A DNA stretch of 13,441 bases from Caryophanales bacterium (GCA_031261365.1 JAISJY010000093.1:1-13441), one strand, 5' to 3'. Positions 6,310 through 13,201 are shown, numbered from the stretch's first letter. Notes: a model not told the origin generated them from the letters alone. Program-made: numbers and translations.

Positions 6310-7146
6310 CTATTTTCCTTTCCGTCGTCTAACGATTAATTTCCAAGACGCTTTCTTTAAACTTCTAGTCTTCACACCTAAGGCTTTCTTACCCCAAGGA
6401 GTTCTTGGTGCATCATGCCCAACTGGTGATTTACCTTCACCACCACCATGAGGATGGTCATTAGGATTCATAACTGAACCTCTAACTGTTGGTCTTTCAC
6501 CTTTCCATCTTGTTCTACCTGCTTTACCAAGACTAACTAAGTTGTGTTCTGAATTACCAACAACTCCAACTGTAGCCCGACAAACCTTTAGAACTTTTCT
6601 TTGTTCGCCACTTGCTAATTTAAGGAGAACATAATCACCTTCCTTAGCTTGGATTTGAGCACTTGTACCAGCCGAACGAATCATTTGTCCGCCTTTACCT
6701 GGTTTTAATTCAACATTGTGAACCAATGTACCTTCAGGAATATTTTCTAATGGTAAGGCATTACCTACTTGAATATCAACCCCAACTCCAGAGATAACTT
6801 TTGCTCCAGCCTTTAAGCCTTCAGGAGCAATAATATATCTTTTTTCACCATCTACATAATTAATTAAAGCAATATTTGCACTTCTATTTGGATCATATTC
6901 AATAGAAGCAACTCTTCCTTCAATACCATCTTTATTTCTTTTAAAATCTATCTCTCTATATCTTCTTTTGTGTCCACCACCAATATGACGGGTAGTTATT
7001 TGACCTTGATTATTCCGTCCACCGGTTTTACTTAACTTTGTTAACAAGCTTTTTTCAGGATTATTGACTGTTCCTACTTCGGTGTTTTTAAGACTTGTAT
7101 GATGTCTTTGTCCTGCACTTGTTGGCTTATAATGTTTAATTGCCAT
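6310..7146 (-). CDS. rplB: 50S ribosomal protein L2
   Basis: L2 binds 23S rRNA close to the peptidyl-transferase centre and is needed for subunit association. The 278-residue product has full length: MAIKHYKPTSAGQRHHTS start, the RNA-binding GRNNQGQITTRHIGGGHKR region (about residues 43-61), the SH3-like domain with AKEGDYVLLKLASGE, and the C-terminal NPNDHPHGGGEGKSPVG motif with the conserved histidines. It ends in the usual KFIVRRR-like sequence (KLIVRRRKGK). AAAGGAG lies 6 bases before the ATG. The 33-base gap to rplW is the largest inside this operon. Confidence 0.99.
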   Translation of the reverse strand: MAIKHYKPTSAGQRHHTSLKNTEVGTVNNPEKSLLTKLSKTGGRNNQGQITTRHIGGGHKRRYREIDFKRNKDGIEGRVASIEYDPNRSANIALINYVDGEKRYIIAPEGLKAGAKVISGVGVDIQVGNALPLENIPEGTLVHNVELKPGKGGQMIRSAGTSAQIQAKEGDYVLLKLASGEQRKVLKVCRATVGVVGNSEHNLVSLGKAGRTRWKGERPTVRGSVMNPNDHPHGGGEGKSPVGHDAPRTPWGKKALGVKTRSLKKASWKLIVRRRKGK

Positions 7147-7179
7147 TTTATTCTCCTTTGGAAATATTGATTTCTTCCA

Positions 7180-7530
7180 TTATTCAGCATCTTTAAATAG
7201 ATCTAAAGCCTCGCCATTGGCCAATTTAACGATAGCTTTTTTAAAACCAGGCACAATACCTGTGAATTTACCTATTCTCTTGCTTTGAGGTCTTGTATTT
7301 ATGACGCTTATTTTTTCAACTTTAACATTGAATAAAGCTTCAAATGCCTCTTTTATTTGTAACTTGTTAGATTCTTCTTTGACTACAACAGTTACTTTAT
7401 TTTCTTCTTGAAGTAGTTTCATAGATTTTTCAGTTAAATGAGGTTTAATTATTATTGAAAAATCATTAACATTAATCTCTCTAAATCTACGAATATCTTC
7501 TACCTTTTTAACTTCCTTTTTCCGTGCCAT
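7180..7530 (-). CDS. rplW: 50S ribosomal protein L23
   Basis: L23 sits at the exit tunnel opening and is the main docking site for trigger factor and SRP. I place the start at the ATG at 7530, giving 116 residues beginning MARKKEVKK. The open frame runs 26 codons further upstream, but that part lies inside rplD, has no family resemblance, and an AGGAGG site lies about 12 bases before the chosen ATG. The L23 core is clear: IIKPHLTEKSM (about residues 27-37), NKLQIKEAFEALFNVKVEKISVINT, and the loop RPQSKRIGKFTGIVPGFKKAIVKL (slightly changed from consensus). The basic N-terminus is longer than in E. coli L23. One base separates it from the rplD stop. Confidence 0.96.
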   Translation of the reverse strand: MARKKEVKKVEDIRRFREINVNDFSIIIKPHLTEKSMKLLQEENKVTVVVKEESNKLQIKEAFEALFNVKVEKISVINTRPQSKRIGKFTGIVPGFKKAIVKLANGEALDLFKDAE

Positions 7531-7531
7531 A

Positions 7532-8188
7532 CTATTCAACTTCCTCCTCTGGACCTGTTTCTTGTAAAGCATTAATAGCCGCTTGAGTAAAGACAATTGT
7601 TTTAGCATTCAATAAATCATAAACATTTATTTCTTCAATATACAATAATCCTACTTTTTGAATATTCCGAGCAGCGATGAAGGCATTATCATTGAAGTCA
7701 ACTTCATCAAAGTTAGCTATCACGAATAATGTTTTGCCATCTTCAATTTTTAAGTTATTCAAGACTTCAACAAACAATTTTGTTTTATGGTCTAACAATT
7801 CTACTTTATCAACTAATCTTACTTTTTCGTCAGCCACAACTGAAGATAAGGCAGAAGCAAGAGCTAATTGACGGACTTTTTTGTTCATTTTTAATTTATA
7901 ATTTTGAACACCTGTTGGTCCGAATACTGTTCCACCACCTCGCCATTGTGGTGCTCTTGTTGAACCTGCTCTCGCCCGTCCAGTACCTTTTTGTTTATAA
8001 GGTTTTTTACCACCACCTCTAACTTCATCTCTTGTTTTTGTTTTAGCAGTTGCTTGTCTTGAATTAGCTAATTGAAGAATTACTGCTTGAGATAAGACAT
8101 GGTTGTTTGGTTCAATTCCGAAGATATTATTATCTAATTCTTGAGTTCCAACAACTTCACCTTTGATGTTATATACTTTTAATTCCAT
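7532..8188 (-). CDS. rplD: 50S ribosomal protein L4
   Basis: L4 reaches into the exit tunnel with a long loop and helps 23S rRNA folding; in E. coli it represses the S10 operon, but no such regulation can be read from this sequence. The 218-residue product has the N-terminal beta strand region, the tunnel loop TRDEVRGGGKKPYKQKGTGRARAGSTRAPQWRGGG (split into conserved pieces, about residues 52-86) and FGPTGVQNY with KMNKKVRQLALASALS. It ends in an acidic tail. The AGGAG site overlaps the rplC TAG stop. Confidence 0.98.
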   Translation of the reverse strand: MELKVYNIKGEVVGTQELDNNIFGIEPNNHVLSQAVILQLANSRQATAKTKTRDEVRGGGKKPYKQKGTGRARAGSTRAPQWRGGGTVFGPTGVQNYKLKMNKKVRQLALASALSSVVADEKVRLVDKVELLDHKTKLFVEVLNNLKIEDGKTLFVIANFDEVDFNDNAFIAARNIQKVGLLYIEEINVYDLLNAKTIVFTQAAINALQETGPEEEVE

Positions 8189-8196
8189 GATAACTC

Positions 8197-8874
8197 CTAT
8201 TCTGCACTGTAATCAACCAAAGCACTAATTGGTTTGACATTCTTTGTAAACTTGATAGCACTTCTAATTGTTACAAGACTTTTATTAGGTCCAGGAATTG
8301 CACCTTTGATTAAGATAGCATTATGCTCTAAATCAATGGCAACTACTTGTAAATTCAACATTGTTTTTTGATGATGTGAATGATGACCTGGCATTTTTCT
8401 GCCTGGATGAATACGGTTATTTGTTCTACCAGCTGTTGCTAAAGAACCAACACCTCTATGAAATCCTGAACCATGAGCTTGAGGTCCAATACGGAAGCCA
8501 TAAGTTTTAACAACACCCATAAATCCTTTACCTTTGGTAATACCTGTTACATCAACTAATTCACCAGCTTTAAATAAATCTGCTCTAATTTCATCGCCTA
8601 CTTTATAAGCTGACAATTCATCGCCTTTTATTTCTTTAACAATTCTTTTTGGAGTTACTCCTACTTTTTTGAAATGTCCAAGTTCTGGTTTATTTTTACC
8701 TTTTTCAGCAACATCTGTAATACCTACTTGTAAAGCAACATAACCATCTTTTTCAACAGTTCTATTTTGTAAAACAACATTTGGTTCTACTTCAACGACT
8801 GTGACTGGAACGGCTTGACCATCTTCAAGAAACACTTGAGTCATACCTATCTTATATCCTATTAAAGATTTCAT
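8197..8874 (-). CDS. rplC: 50S ribosomal protein L3, with a His-rich central loop
   Basis: L3 starts 50S assembly together with L24, and its central extension reaches toward the peptidyl-transferase centre. The 225-residue protein has the IGYKIGMTQVFLEDG start, VDVTGITKGKGFMGVVK (residues 107-123), HGSGFHR and the GAIPGPNKSLVTIRSA motif near the end. Around the tip, the usual AG(Q/H)MGNERVT reads PGHHSHHQKT (residues 162-171), with four histidines in five positions. E. coli has the PrmB-methylated glutamine (Gln150) at the second position of that motif. AGGAGG overlapping the rpsJ stop is 7 bases from the ATG. Confidence 0.98.
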   Translation of the reverse strand: MKSLIGYKIGMTQVFLEDGQAVPVTVVEVEPNVVLQNRTVEKDGYVALQVGITDVAEKGKNKPELGHFKKVGVTPKRIVKEIKGDELSAYKVGDEIRADLFKAGELVDVTGITKGKGFMGVVKTYGFRIGPQAHGSGFHRGVGSLATAGRTNNRIHPGRKMPGHHSHHQKTMLNLQVVAIDLEHNAILIKGAIPGPNKSLVTIRSAIKFTKNVKPISALVDYSAE

Positions 8875-8885
8875 TTAAGTACCTC

Positions 8886-9197
8886 CTATAATTTGATATC
8901 AAACTCAACACCTTTAGCTACTTCATAGTTTCTTAACTTTTCCATAGTTTCTGGTTTGATTTCAACGATATCAATTAACCTTTTGTGTGTTCTCATTTCA
9001 AATTGTTCCCGAGAATCTTTGTATTTGTGTACCGCTCTTAAAATTGTGTAAACTTCTTTGTCAGTTGGTAGAGGGACTGGACCTCTGACAGAAGCGCCTG
9101 TTGAGCGAATAACTCCAACTAATTTCTTGACTTCAGCATCAAGTAACTTGTGGTCAAACGCTTTTAGCTTGATTCTAATTAAATCTTTCTTTGCCAT
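8886..9197 (-). CDS. rpsJ: 30S ribosomal protein S10 (NusE)
   Basis: S10 is part of the 30S head and, as NusE, joins transcription antitermination complexes with NusB. The 103-residue protein is typical: IRIKLKAFDHKLLDAEVKK at the start (about residues 7-25), STGASVRGPVPLPTDKE, and the loop FEMRTHKRLIDI (about residues 66-77) that binds 16S rRNA, with the VEFDIKL ending. As the first gene of the operon it follows a leader of about 130 nt. An AAGGAG site at 9204-9209 lies 6 bases before the ATG. Confidence 0.99.
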   Translation of the reverse strand: MAKKDLIRIKLKAFDHKLLDAEVKKLVGVIRSTGASVRGPVPLPTDKEVYTILRAVHKYKDSREQFEMRTHKRLIDIVEIKPETMEKLRNYEVAKGVEFDIKL

Positions 9198-9328
9198 AAT
9201 TAGCTCCTTTTTCTATAATCTAGTATAGATTACGCTCGACAAGACTTACCAGATTTGTTGATATTTTGTCAACTTATCCACGCGTTTTACATGTGAACAT
9301 CTGCAATATCTTGCGTCTTTGCGCAGTC
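9198..9328 (-). promoter_or_regulatory. Structured 5' leader of the S10 operon
   Basis: From the predicted start of transcription near 9328 to the rpsJ ATG there is an untranslated leader of about 130 nt. Going downstream it holds a short TGCG/CGCA hairpin at about 9311-9324, an inverted repeat with arms GTTGA/TCAAC around a 7-base loop (9257-9273), and an exact 7-base inverted repeat TAATCTA/TAGATTA with a 3-base loop (9216-9232). The last one lies just 6 bases upstream of the rpsJ binding site. A leader this long could allow ribosomal-protein feedback or attenuation. No known leader class is recognised, so function is inferred only. Confidence 0.45.
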
Positions 9329-9334
9329 TTTAGT

Positions 9335-9362
9335 ATTTTAGCACAATGAAAATATATGGCAA
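9335..9362 (-). promoter_or_regulatory. Sigma-70/SigA-type promoter of the S10 operon
   Basis: On the minus strand a -35 box TTGCCA (9357-9362) and a -10 box TAAAAT (9335-9340) are separated by 16 bases, and the -10 is preceded by TGC, an extended -10 element. Both boxes match the consensus at five of six positions. It lies just downstream of the terminator of the preceding genes and is the best promoter-like element ahead of rpsJ. Confidence 0.72.
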
Positions 9363-9415
9363 GTTATTTCTACTGTTTTTTATTGATTTTGCTTATTTTG
9401 TTAGTTTTAGTAAGT

Positions 9416-9447
9416 AAAAAAGACCAATTAATAAAATAAAAGGTCTT
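9416..9447 (-). terminator. Rho-independent terminator after the toxin-antitoxin pair
   Basis: The arms AAGACC and GGTCTT (9420-9425 and 9442-9447) form a 6-base stem around a 16-base A/T loop. On the minus strand the stem runs into six T bases, as expected for a terminator of the small gene at 9501-9683. The plus strand also has a T-rich tail after the hairpin, so it could work in both directions. Between here and the S10 promoter (9363-9415) there is only AT-rich spacer. The large loop makes it moderate in strength. Confidence 0.62.
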
Positions 9448-9500
9448 CTTTTTATATTATCAGTATATTAATGAGTTGATATTTTAGAAAATAAAATGCA

Positions 9501-9683
9501 CTATTTTCTCAAACTATTTATTTCTTTCTCCACTTCTTCTGCTTCTTTAGCCATAAGTTCAAAGAAAGTTTTTGAACCCATAACAGCCAATCGTTTAGCA
9601 TTCCACTCTCTTATTTTATGAATATCTTCAATAGTAAAATCGGTACTAATTTCTGGCTTTTTTGGCAATTTTTTATTGTTCAT
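9501..9683 (-). CDS. Small protein, probable antitoxin partner of the PIN-domain gene
   Basis: The product has 60 residues from the ATG at 9683. A TTG two codons upstream is only 3 bases from the AAGGAG site, whereas this ATG is 9 bases away, so I prefer the ATG. The sequence has a Lys/Pro-rich start, a central FTIEDIHKIREWN segment (about residues 16-28) and a charged helical C-terminus (KEAEEVEKEINSLRK). Small proteins with FTIEDIHKIREWN-like sequence are, as I recall, common next to PIN-domain genes in anaerobes and cyanobacteria; most are unnamed. It starts 13 bases after the PIN gene's stop, so the two are probably co-transcribed. An antitoxin role is inferred from that pairing. No DNA-binding fold is evident. 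Confidence 0.72.
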   Translation of the reverse strand: MNNKKLPKKPEISTDFTIEDIHKIREWNAKRLAVMGSKTFFELMAKEAEEVEKEINSLRK

Positions 9684-9696
9684 TTTCAAATTCTCC

Positions 9697-10179
9697 TTAT
9701 AGTTTATCTGGAATTAAATATATTGGGGCTTCAATAGCAATTTGTTTATGTCCGGTTTGAAATGCTATCAATCTAGCTCCATCAACAGTTTTATAATTGA
9801 CTAAATGTTTAAAGTTCCAAGAAACAATAATATCACAATCATTTGCTATTGCGGCGGCTACATGTAAACAATCTAACACAGATTTAGCAGGTAAAACTTT
9901 ATCTACAACAAACTTATTCGCAATTGCTTCAATTTCCTTATTATTTTTAACAATAATACTTTTATAACTTATTTTAGCAAGAGCATCTAGCATTTTGCTT
10001 CTTTTTGGTTCGAAACAAGCATTAACTTCAATCTCAACTACATCAGAAATATAAACTATAAACTCACCATTTTTAATCGCTTCCCAAAGTTTCCAAGTTT
10101 GAGACATTTTTTCGACTGCATCATCTTGAAACAAATGACTAACAACCGAAGTATCAAGATAAATCCTTTTTTTCGGCAT
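9697..10179 (-). CDS. PIN-domain ribonuclease, VapC-like toxin
   Basis: The 160-residue product fits the PIN-domain fold, metal-dependent RNases that form the toxin of many type II toxin-antitoxin systems. Candidate metal ligands are Asp9 in YLDTSVVSHLF, Glu49 or Glu51 in the ISDVVEIEV strand-helix, Asp103 in SVLDCLHVAAA and Asp116 in the DCDIIVSWNFKHLVN segment. The WN-x-x-H-L-V-N end is typical of a PIN subgroup found next to small partners like the one downstream. The gene has a promoter and a GAGGTG site 4-5 bases before the ATG. The toxin comes first and the antitoxin second, the reverse of most vapBC pairs. The RNA target cannot be predicted. Confidence 0.85.
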   Translation of the reverse strand: MPKKRIYLDTSVVSHLFQDDAVEKMSQTWKLWEAIKNGEFIVYISDVVEIEVNACFEPKRSKMLDALAKISYKSIIVKNNKEIEAIANKFVVDKVLPAKSVLDCLHVAAAIANDCDIIVSWNFKHLVNYKTVDGARLIAFQTGHKQIAIEAPIYLIPDKL

Positions 10180-10197
10180 TTTTCACCTCACACTTTA

Positions 10198-10227
10198 ATT
10201 ATACTATTATTATTTTAAAATTGTGAA
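10198..10227 (-). promoter_or_regulatory. Promoter of the PIN-domain gene
   Basis: On the minus strand a -35 box TTCACA (10222-10227) and a perfect -10 box TATAAT (10198-10203) are separated by 18 bases. Transcription would start near 10191, leaving a leader of only about a dozen bases that already contains the binding site GAGGTG (10184-10189). No clear palindromic operator overlaps it. Confidence 0.6.
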
Positions 10228-10307
10228 ACTACTCATAATGCCTACATTAATCTAATTTACTACTTTTCTATATGTGTCTTGCTTTTTACTTTTAAATGAA
10301 ACAATTT

Positions 10308-10786
10308 TTAGTTTTTAATTTCTTCGTTTTCTAGTTTGAACTGTATTAAACGACCAAAAGTACCCTTTAGCTGTGAGCCAAAAAATAAAGTAAATATTAG
10401 ATAAATTAAAAAAACTCCCATTACCTGATCACTAAAACCTTCCCTAAAACTAAGAATTAAATTAAATTAATAGTCTCATAAACTAAAAAAATAAATTGAG
10501 AAACAGTAATTAAAATCAAGAAAACAAAAGATAAAATTCTTAACTTAATAGTTTTAAATAACTTTATCTTGATTTTTTCTATAATGAATAATATAAATTG
10601 TCCTATTACTGCTACTATTGGGGTAATGAATAAAAGAGAAAAAAAGAAAAAATATATGCTGGTAGTTTCGTCATATACAATTTCAATCAATAATCCACCA
10701 AGAAAAAAATTATACAAAAACATAACTATGTATACTATGCATGATACAGCCATAAAACCATCATTAGTAATATCTCTTTCTTTCAT
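10308..10786 (-). pseudogene. Small multipass membrane protein interrupted by a frameshift at a 5-base repeat
   Basis: I do not recognise the family. The first open frame (10457-10786) encodes 109 residues with three hydrophobic segments at about residues 12-36, 43-70 and 83-108, ending in TAA inside a tandem repeat. Directly beyond it, another frame stays open to a TAA at 10308-10310 and encodes a fourth hydrophobic segment (VMGVFLIYLIFTLFFG) and a charged tail ending ENEEIKN. Removing one 5-base repeat unit joins the two frames into about 157 residues (ETINLI then LSFREGFSD). The downstream part alone could start at ATG 10421 and give a 37-residue membrane peptide, but it has only a poor binding site. 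The first ATG overlaps the stop of the Pr6Pr gene (TAATG), so the genes are coupled. The break may be real decay, a sequencing error or a switch. Confidence 0.62.
10455..10470. repeat. Tandem pentanucleotide repeat (ATTAA)3 at the frameshift point
   Basis: Three exact copies of ATTAA on the plus strand (TTAAT on the minus strand) plus one matching flanking base give a 16-base tract with a 5-base period. The TAA that ends the 109-residue frame lies inside it. Since 5 is not a multiple of 3, gain or loss of one unit shifts the frame; loss of one unit opens the longer frame. Three copies is few for rapid slippage. Confidence 0.8.
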
Positions 10787-11484
10787 TACTTTGTTTTAGC
10801 CCTTCTTAAATATATTTCTTTATCACTGGCTTTTCTATCAAATAAATAACAAAGCATTCCAACACCCCAAAAAACTATTGTAAGTGCTAAAACATAAACT
10901 AATACCATCCAACCATTATTATAAATGTCCAAAAAGAAATAAGGAAAATAAATATTTTCCCCATTACTTATCATATATACATAACCACTAAAGCCTAAAA
11001 TAAAAGAAAGAGCCATATAAGAATAAGGAAAAATCATTACTAGAAAGATATCAGAAAACTTCAAAGCTCTCCTTTTATTTAATAATAAGAAATCAATAAT
11101 CATTAAAATAGGTGTTATAGTATGCACTGAAATATTTGCAAATGAAAGTAACTTAAAATCAGAACCCATATCAAAAGAAGTTGGGGCTAATAAAATCCAA
11201 AAAACTAAAAGTGTTAATAAAATATCAACACTCAATATCATGGCTATTTTAGGAAAATATGAAGTACTTCCCTCTACACCCTCTTTTATTAAGTCTTTCA
11301 ATGTTAAAAATACCACTACTATAAAATAAATAACAACAACTAAATTACTCATTAAAGTATAAAACAACCAACTCTTAAAAGAAAATACTCCACCATTTAT
11401 TGAGATAGCTATAACACCAGCAATAGAAAGAATTAGAGCAATTACTCTAAAAACCAAAGCAAATATTCTATTTTTTATATACAA
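10786..11484 (-). CDS. Pr6Pr (FAR-17a/AIG1-like) six-pass membrane protein
   Basis: The 232-residue product has about six membrane segments and the family landmarks: FYTLMSNLVVV with Thr43 near the first loop, SVHTITPILMIIDFLL with His121, PYSYMALSFILG, and YFPYFFLDIYNNGW near the C-terminus. In the animal relatives AIG1 and ADTRP a Thr and a His are the catalytic pair of an intramembrane fatty-acid-ester hydrolase; Thr43 and His121 are plausible counterparts, but activity of bacterial members is not established to my knowledge. The start is TTG at 11484, chosen because AGGAGG lies 8 bases upstream and no ATG is nearby. That site overlaps the TAG stop of the acyltransferase gene, so the genes are coupled. 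Its stop overlaps the ATG of the next gene. Confidence 0.78.
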   Translation of the reverse strand: MYIKNRIFALVFRVIALILSIAGVIAISINGGVFSFKSWLFYTLMSNLVVVIYFIVVVFLTLKDLIKEGVEGSTSYFPKIAMILSVDILLTLLVFWILLAPTSFDMGSDFKLLSFANISVHTITPILMIIDFLLLNKRRALKFSDIFLVMIFPYSYMALSFILGFSGYVYMISNGENIYFPYFFLDIYNNGWMVLVYVLALTIVFWGVGMLCYLFDRKASDKEIYLRRAKTK

Positions 11485-11496
11485 TGCTTGTTCCTC

Positions 11497-12072
11497 CTAC
11501 TTCGTGTATTTAATTATTTTAGCAGGATTACCACCGACAACCGCATAGTCTGGTACATCTTTTGTAACAACACTCCCTGCTCCAACAATAGCCCCTTTAC
11601 CAAGAGTAACACCTTTCATAATAATTGAATTAAAGCCAACCCAAACATTATCCTTAATAACTATTGGAGCACTATTAATTGTTTCCCACTTAATATTTTT
11701 ACCTAAAGTATGTTCTGCAAACTTTTTACTAGCATCTTTAGTATCATTTGCTCTCTCTTGAGAATCTGTTGAATGCATATTGCTATCAACAATGGTACAA
11801 CCCCAAGATATTAAAACATCATTACCAATAGTAATTCCCTCGGTGCAATAAAAAGAAGTGCCTTCATTAATAAGTACTCTATCTCCAATAATCATTTGTC
11901 CTCGTTGCAAATTAATCGTTCCTGTTACTACACTATCTTCACCAACCGTTAAATAAATCTTTTCTTCAGTTGCTCTTAAATTAAGTTGTAAGTAGTCAAT
12001 ATTAGAACTTTCTTTCTTACTTATGTATCTCTCTAAATCTTTGTCCATATCTAATATTCTATCTTTTTTCAT
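11497..12072 (-). CDS. Left-handed beta-helix acyltransferase (hexapeptide-repeat O-acetyltransferase)
   Basis: The 191-residue product has hexapeptide repeats of the (I/V)G-x-x-(V/A)-x type from about residue 60: IIGDRVLINEG, ITIGNDVLISWGCTI and, in the C-terminal half, IVIKDNVWVGFNSIIMKGV and AIVGAGSVVTKDVP, ending VVGGNPAKIIKY. His100 in VDSNMHS matches the catalytic His of sugar O-acetyltransferases, and a loop (residues 101-130) interrupts the helix as in that family. It would transfer acetyl or another acyl group from CoA to a sugar or surface polymer; the substrate is unknown. No clear binding site or promoter is seen before the ATG. The 89 bases up to the esterase gene hold no obvious terminator, so read-through from that gene is possible. 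The Pr6Pr gene follows closely. Confidence 0.86.
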   Translation of the reverse strand: MKKDRILDMDKDLERYISKKESSNIDYLQLNLRATEEKIYLTVGEDSVVTGTINLQRGQMIIGDRVLINEGTSFYCTEGITIGNDVLISWGCTIVDSNMHSTDSQERANDTKDASKKFAEHTLGKNIKWETINSAPIVIKDNVWVGFNSIIMKGVTLGKGAIVGAGSVVTKDVPDYAVVGGNPAKIIKYTK

Positions 12073-12161
12073 AACAAAAAATAAGACTTTTTCTTTTGCT
12101 TTAAATAATCATCAAAATACTAAAGCTTTTCTTTTGTTTTTTTCCTAATTATTCTACCCTT

Positions 12162-13157
12162 CTAAATAAAGAAATTATACATAATAGAACTCATATCAGG
12201 ACCTGTACTATCAGAATATGAAGCTCCACTTTTTCCACCTGACCAAGCATGAGACATTCCGGTAACACTATACTTTTCCATTAATATTTGATTTGGTAAT
12301 CCATAATAAACATATCTTGTATAGTTTCTACCACCTGTAACCTTACCAGCATAAGACTCATCATAAACATCATTAATAGAATTATTTGACCTTCCATCAT
12401 CTAAATAATCATTCATTTTAGCAATAGAAGTAATGATTTGACTGCCATTTATTGGATTAACAACAAGGTCAGCAGTACCATGGAAGACTAATGTTTTAAC
12501 CATATGCTCATAAGCTAAAGGCATATTTAAATAAGCAATATAACCTTGAGTAGTGGCTGATGGACCTCCATAAAGCATTGCAACTGTTGCTGCATAAAGT
12601 GACATAGCCGCATTAAACTCTAAACCTGCCGCGACTGCTAATCCTTTAATTAAATCAGGATAAACAACTGCCATAATAACTGCCATTGCTCCACCTGCCG
12701 ATAAACCAGCTACAAAGACTTTGTTAGAATCAATATTATAATCGGCTTTAATCTTATTGATGTGACTAGCAATAATTGCTGCTTCTCCACTTCTAATTTG
12801 ATTAGTTCCATAATACCAATTCCAAGATAATGAAGCATTAGCCGACATTGATTGTTCAGGGTAAAGAACAATAAAACCTTTTTGTTCGGCTAAAGTATTC
12901 ATTTTAGTAGCTTCAGCAAAAGTAGTAGCTGTTTGAGTTGCTCCATGAAGCATAACAAAAAGCGGAGTTGCCTTTGTACTACTATAACTACCAGGCACAT
13001 AATAACGGTATGCCCTACCATTTAAAGTACTTGAATAAAAAGTACCTGCTGCCTTTGCCTCTTTAATAGGCGTTACCAACAAAACTACAACTGCTAAAAT
13101 AGATAACAAACAACTAAAAAACGAAACTTTCAACTTTCTTCTTTTAAATAAAAACAT
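12162..13157 (-). CDS. Secreted esterase of the PHB-depolymerase family
   Basis: The 331-residue product has a Sec signal peptide: KRRKLK at residues 5-10, a hydrophobic core at about 12-29 and a likely cleavage after AKA (residue 36 or 37). The rest is an alpha/beta-hydrolase of the type-1 extracellular PHB-depolymerase/LpqC esterase family. Ser153 is the nucleophile in GLSAGGAMA, Asp230 lies in HGTAD, His303 in GMSHAWSGG, and the oxyanion motif HG is at residues 71-72. It ends at the catalytic domain, with no substrate-binding or anchoring domain. The family includes polyester depolymerases and feruloyl or acetyl-xylan esterases, so the substrate is uncertain. The promoter is near consensus and AAAGGA lies 9 bases before the ATG. 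It is not clearly linked to a pathway by its neighbours. Confidence 0.88.
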   Translation of the reverse strand: MFLFKRRKLKVSFFSCLLSILAVVVLLVTPIKEAKAAGTFYSSTLNGRAYRYYVPGSYSSTKATPLFVMLHGATQTATTFAEATKMNTLAEQKGFIVLYPEQSMSANASLSWNWYYGTNQIRSGEAAIIASHINKIKADYNIDSNKVFVAGLSAGGAMAVIMAVVYPDLIKGLAVAAGLEFNAAMSLYAATVAMLYGGPSATTQGYIAYLNMPLAYEHMVKTLVFHGTADLVVNPINGSQIITSIAKMNDYLDDGRSNNSINDVYDESYAGKVTGGRNYTRYVYYGLPNQILMEKYSVTGMSHAWSGGKSGASYSDSTGPDMSSIMYNFFI

Positions 13158-13201
13158 TTTTCTTTTTCCTTTCTTTACATTTTTATTCTTTTGTAAATTA
13201 T

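Noticed and set aside
7531..7608. A 26-residue N-terminal extension of L23 overlapping rplD.
   Set aside because: It lies within rplD in another frame, has no L23 resemblance, and a good ATG with AGGAGG upstream follows at 7530.
9263..9272. A perfect TTGACA on the minus strand in the S10 leader, suggesting a second promoter.
   Set aside because: No -10-like hexamer lies 16-18 bases downstream (the sequence there is GTAAGT), and the bases belong to the GTTGA/TCAAC inverted repeat.
9409..9420. A 12-base sequence AGTAAGTAAAAA that occurs again at 13385-13396.
   Set aside because: Short, A-rich and without matching flanks; likely chance in DNA this AT-rich.
12073..12161. GCTTT/AAAGC inverted arms between the esterase and acyltransferase genes, as a terminator.
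   Set aside because: Five-base arms about 19 bases apart with no T run; too weak to call.
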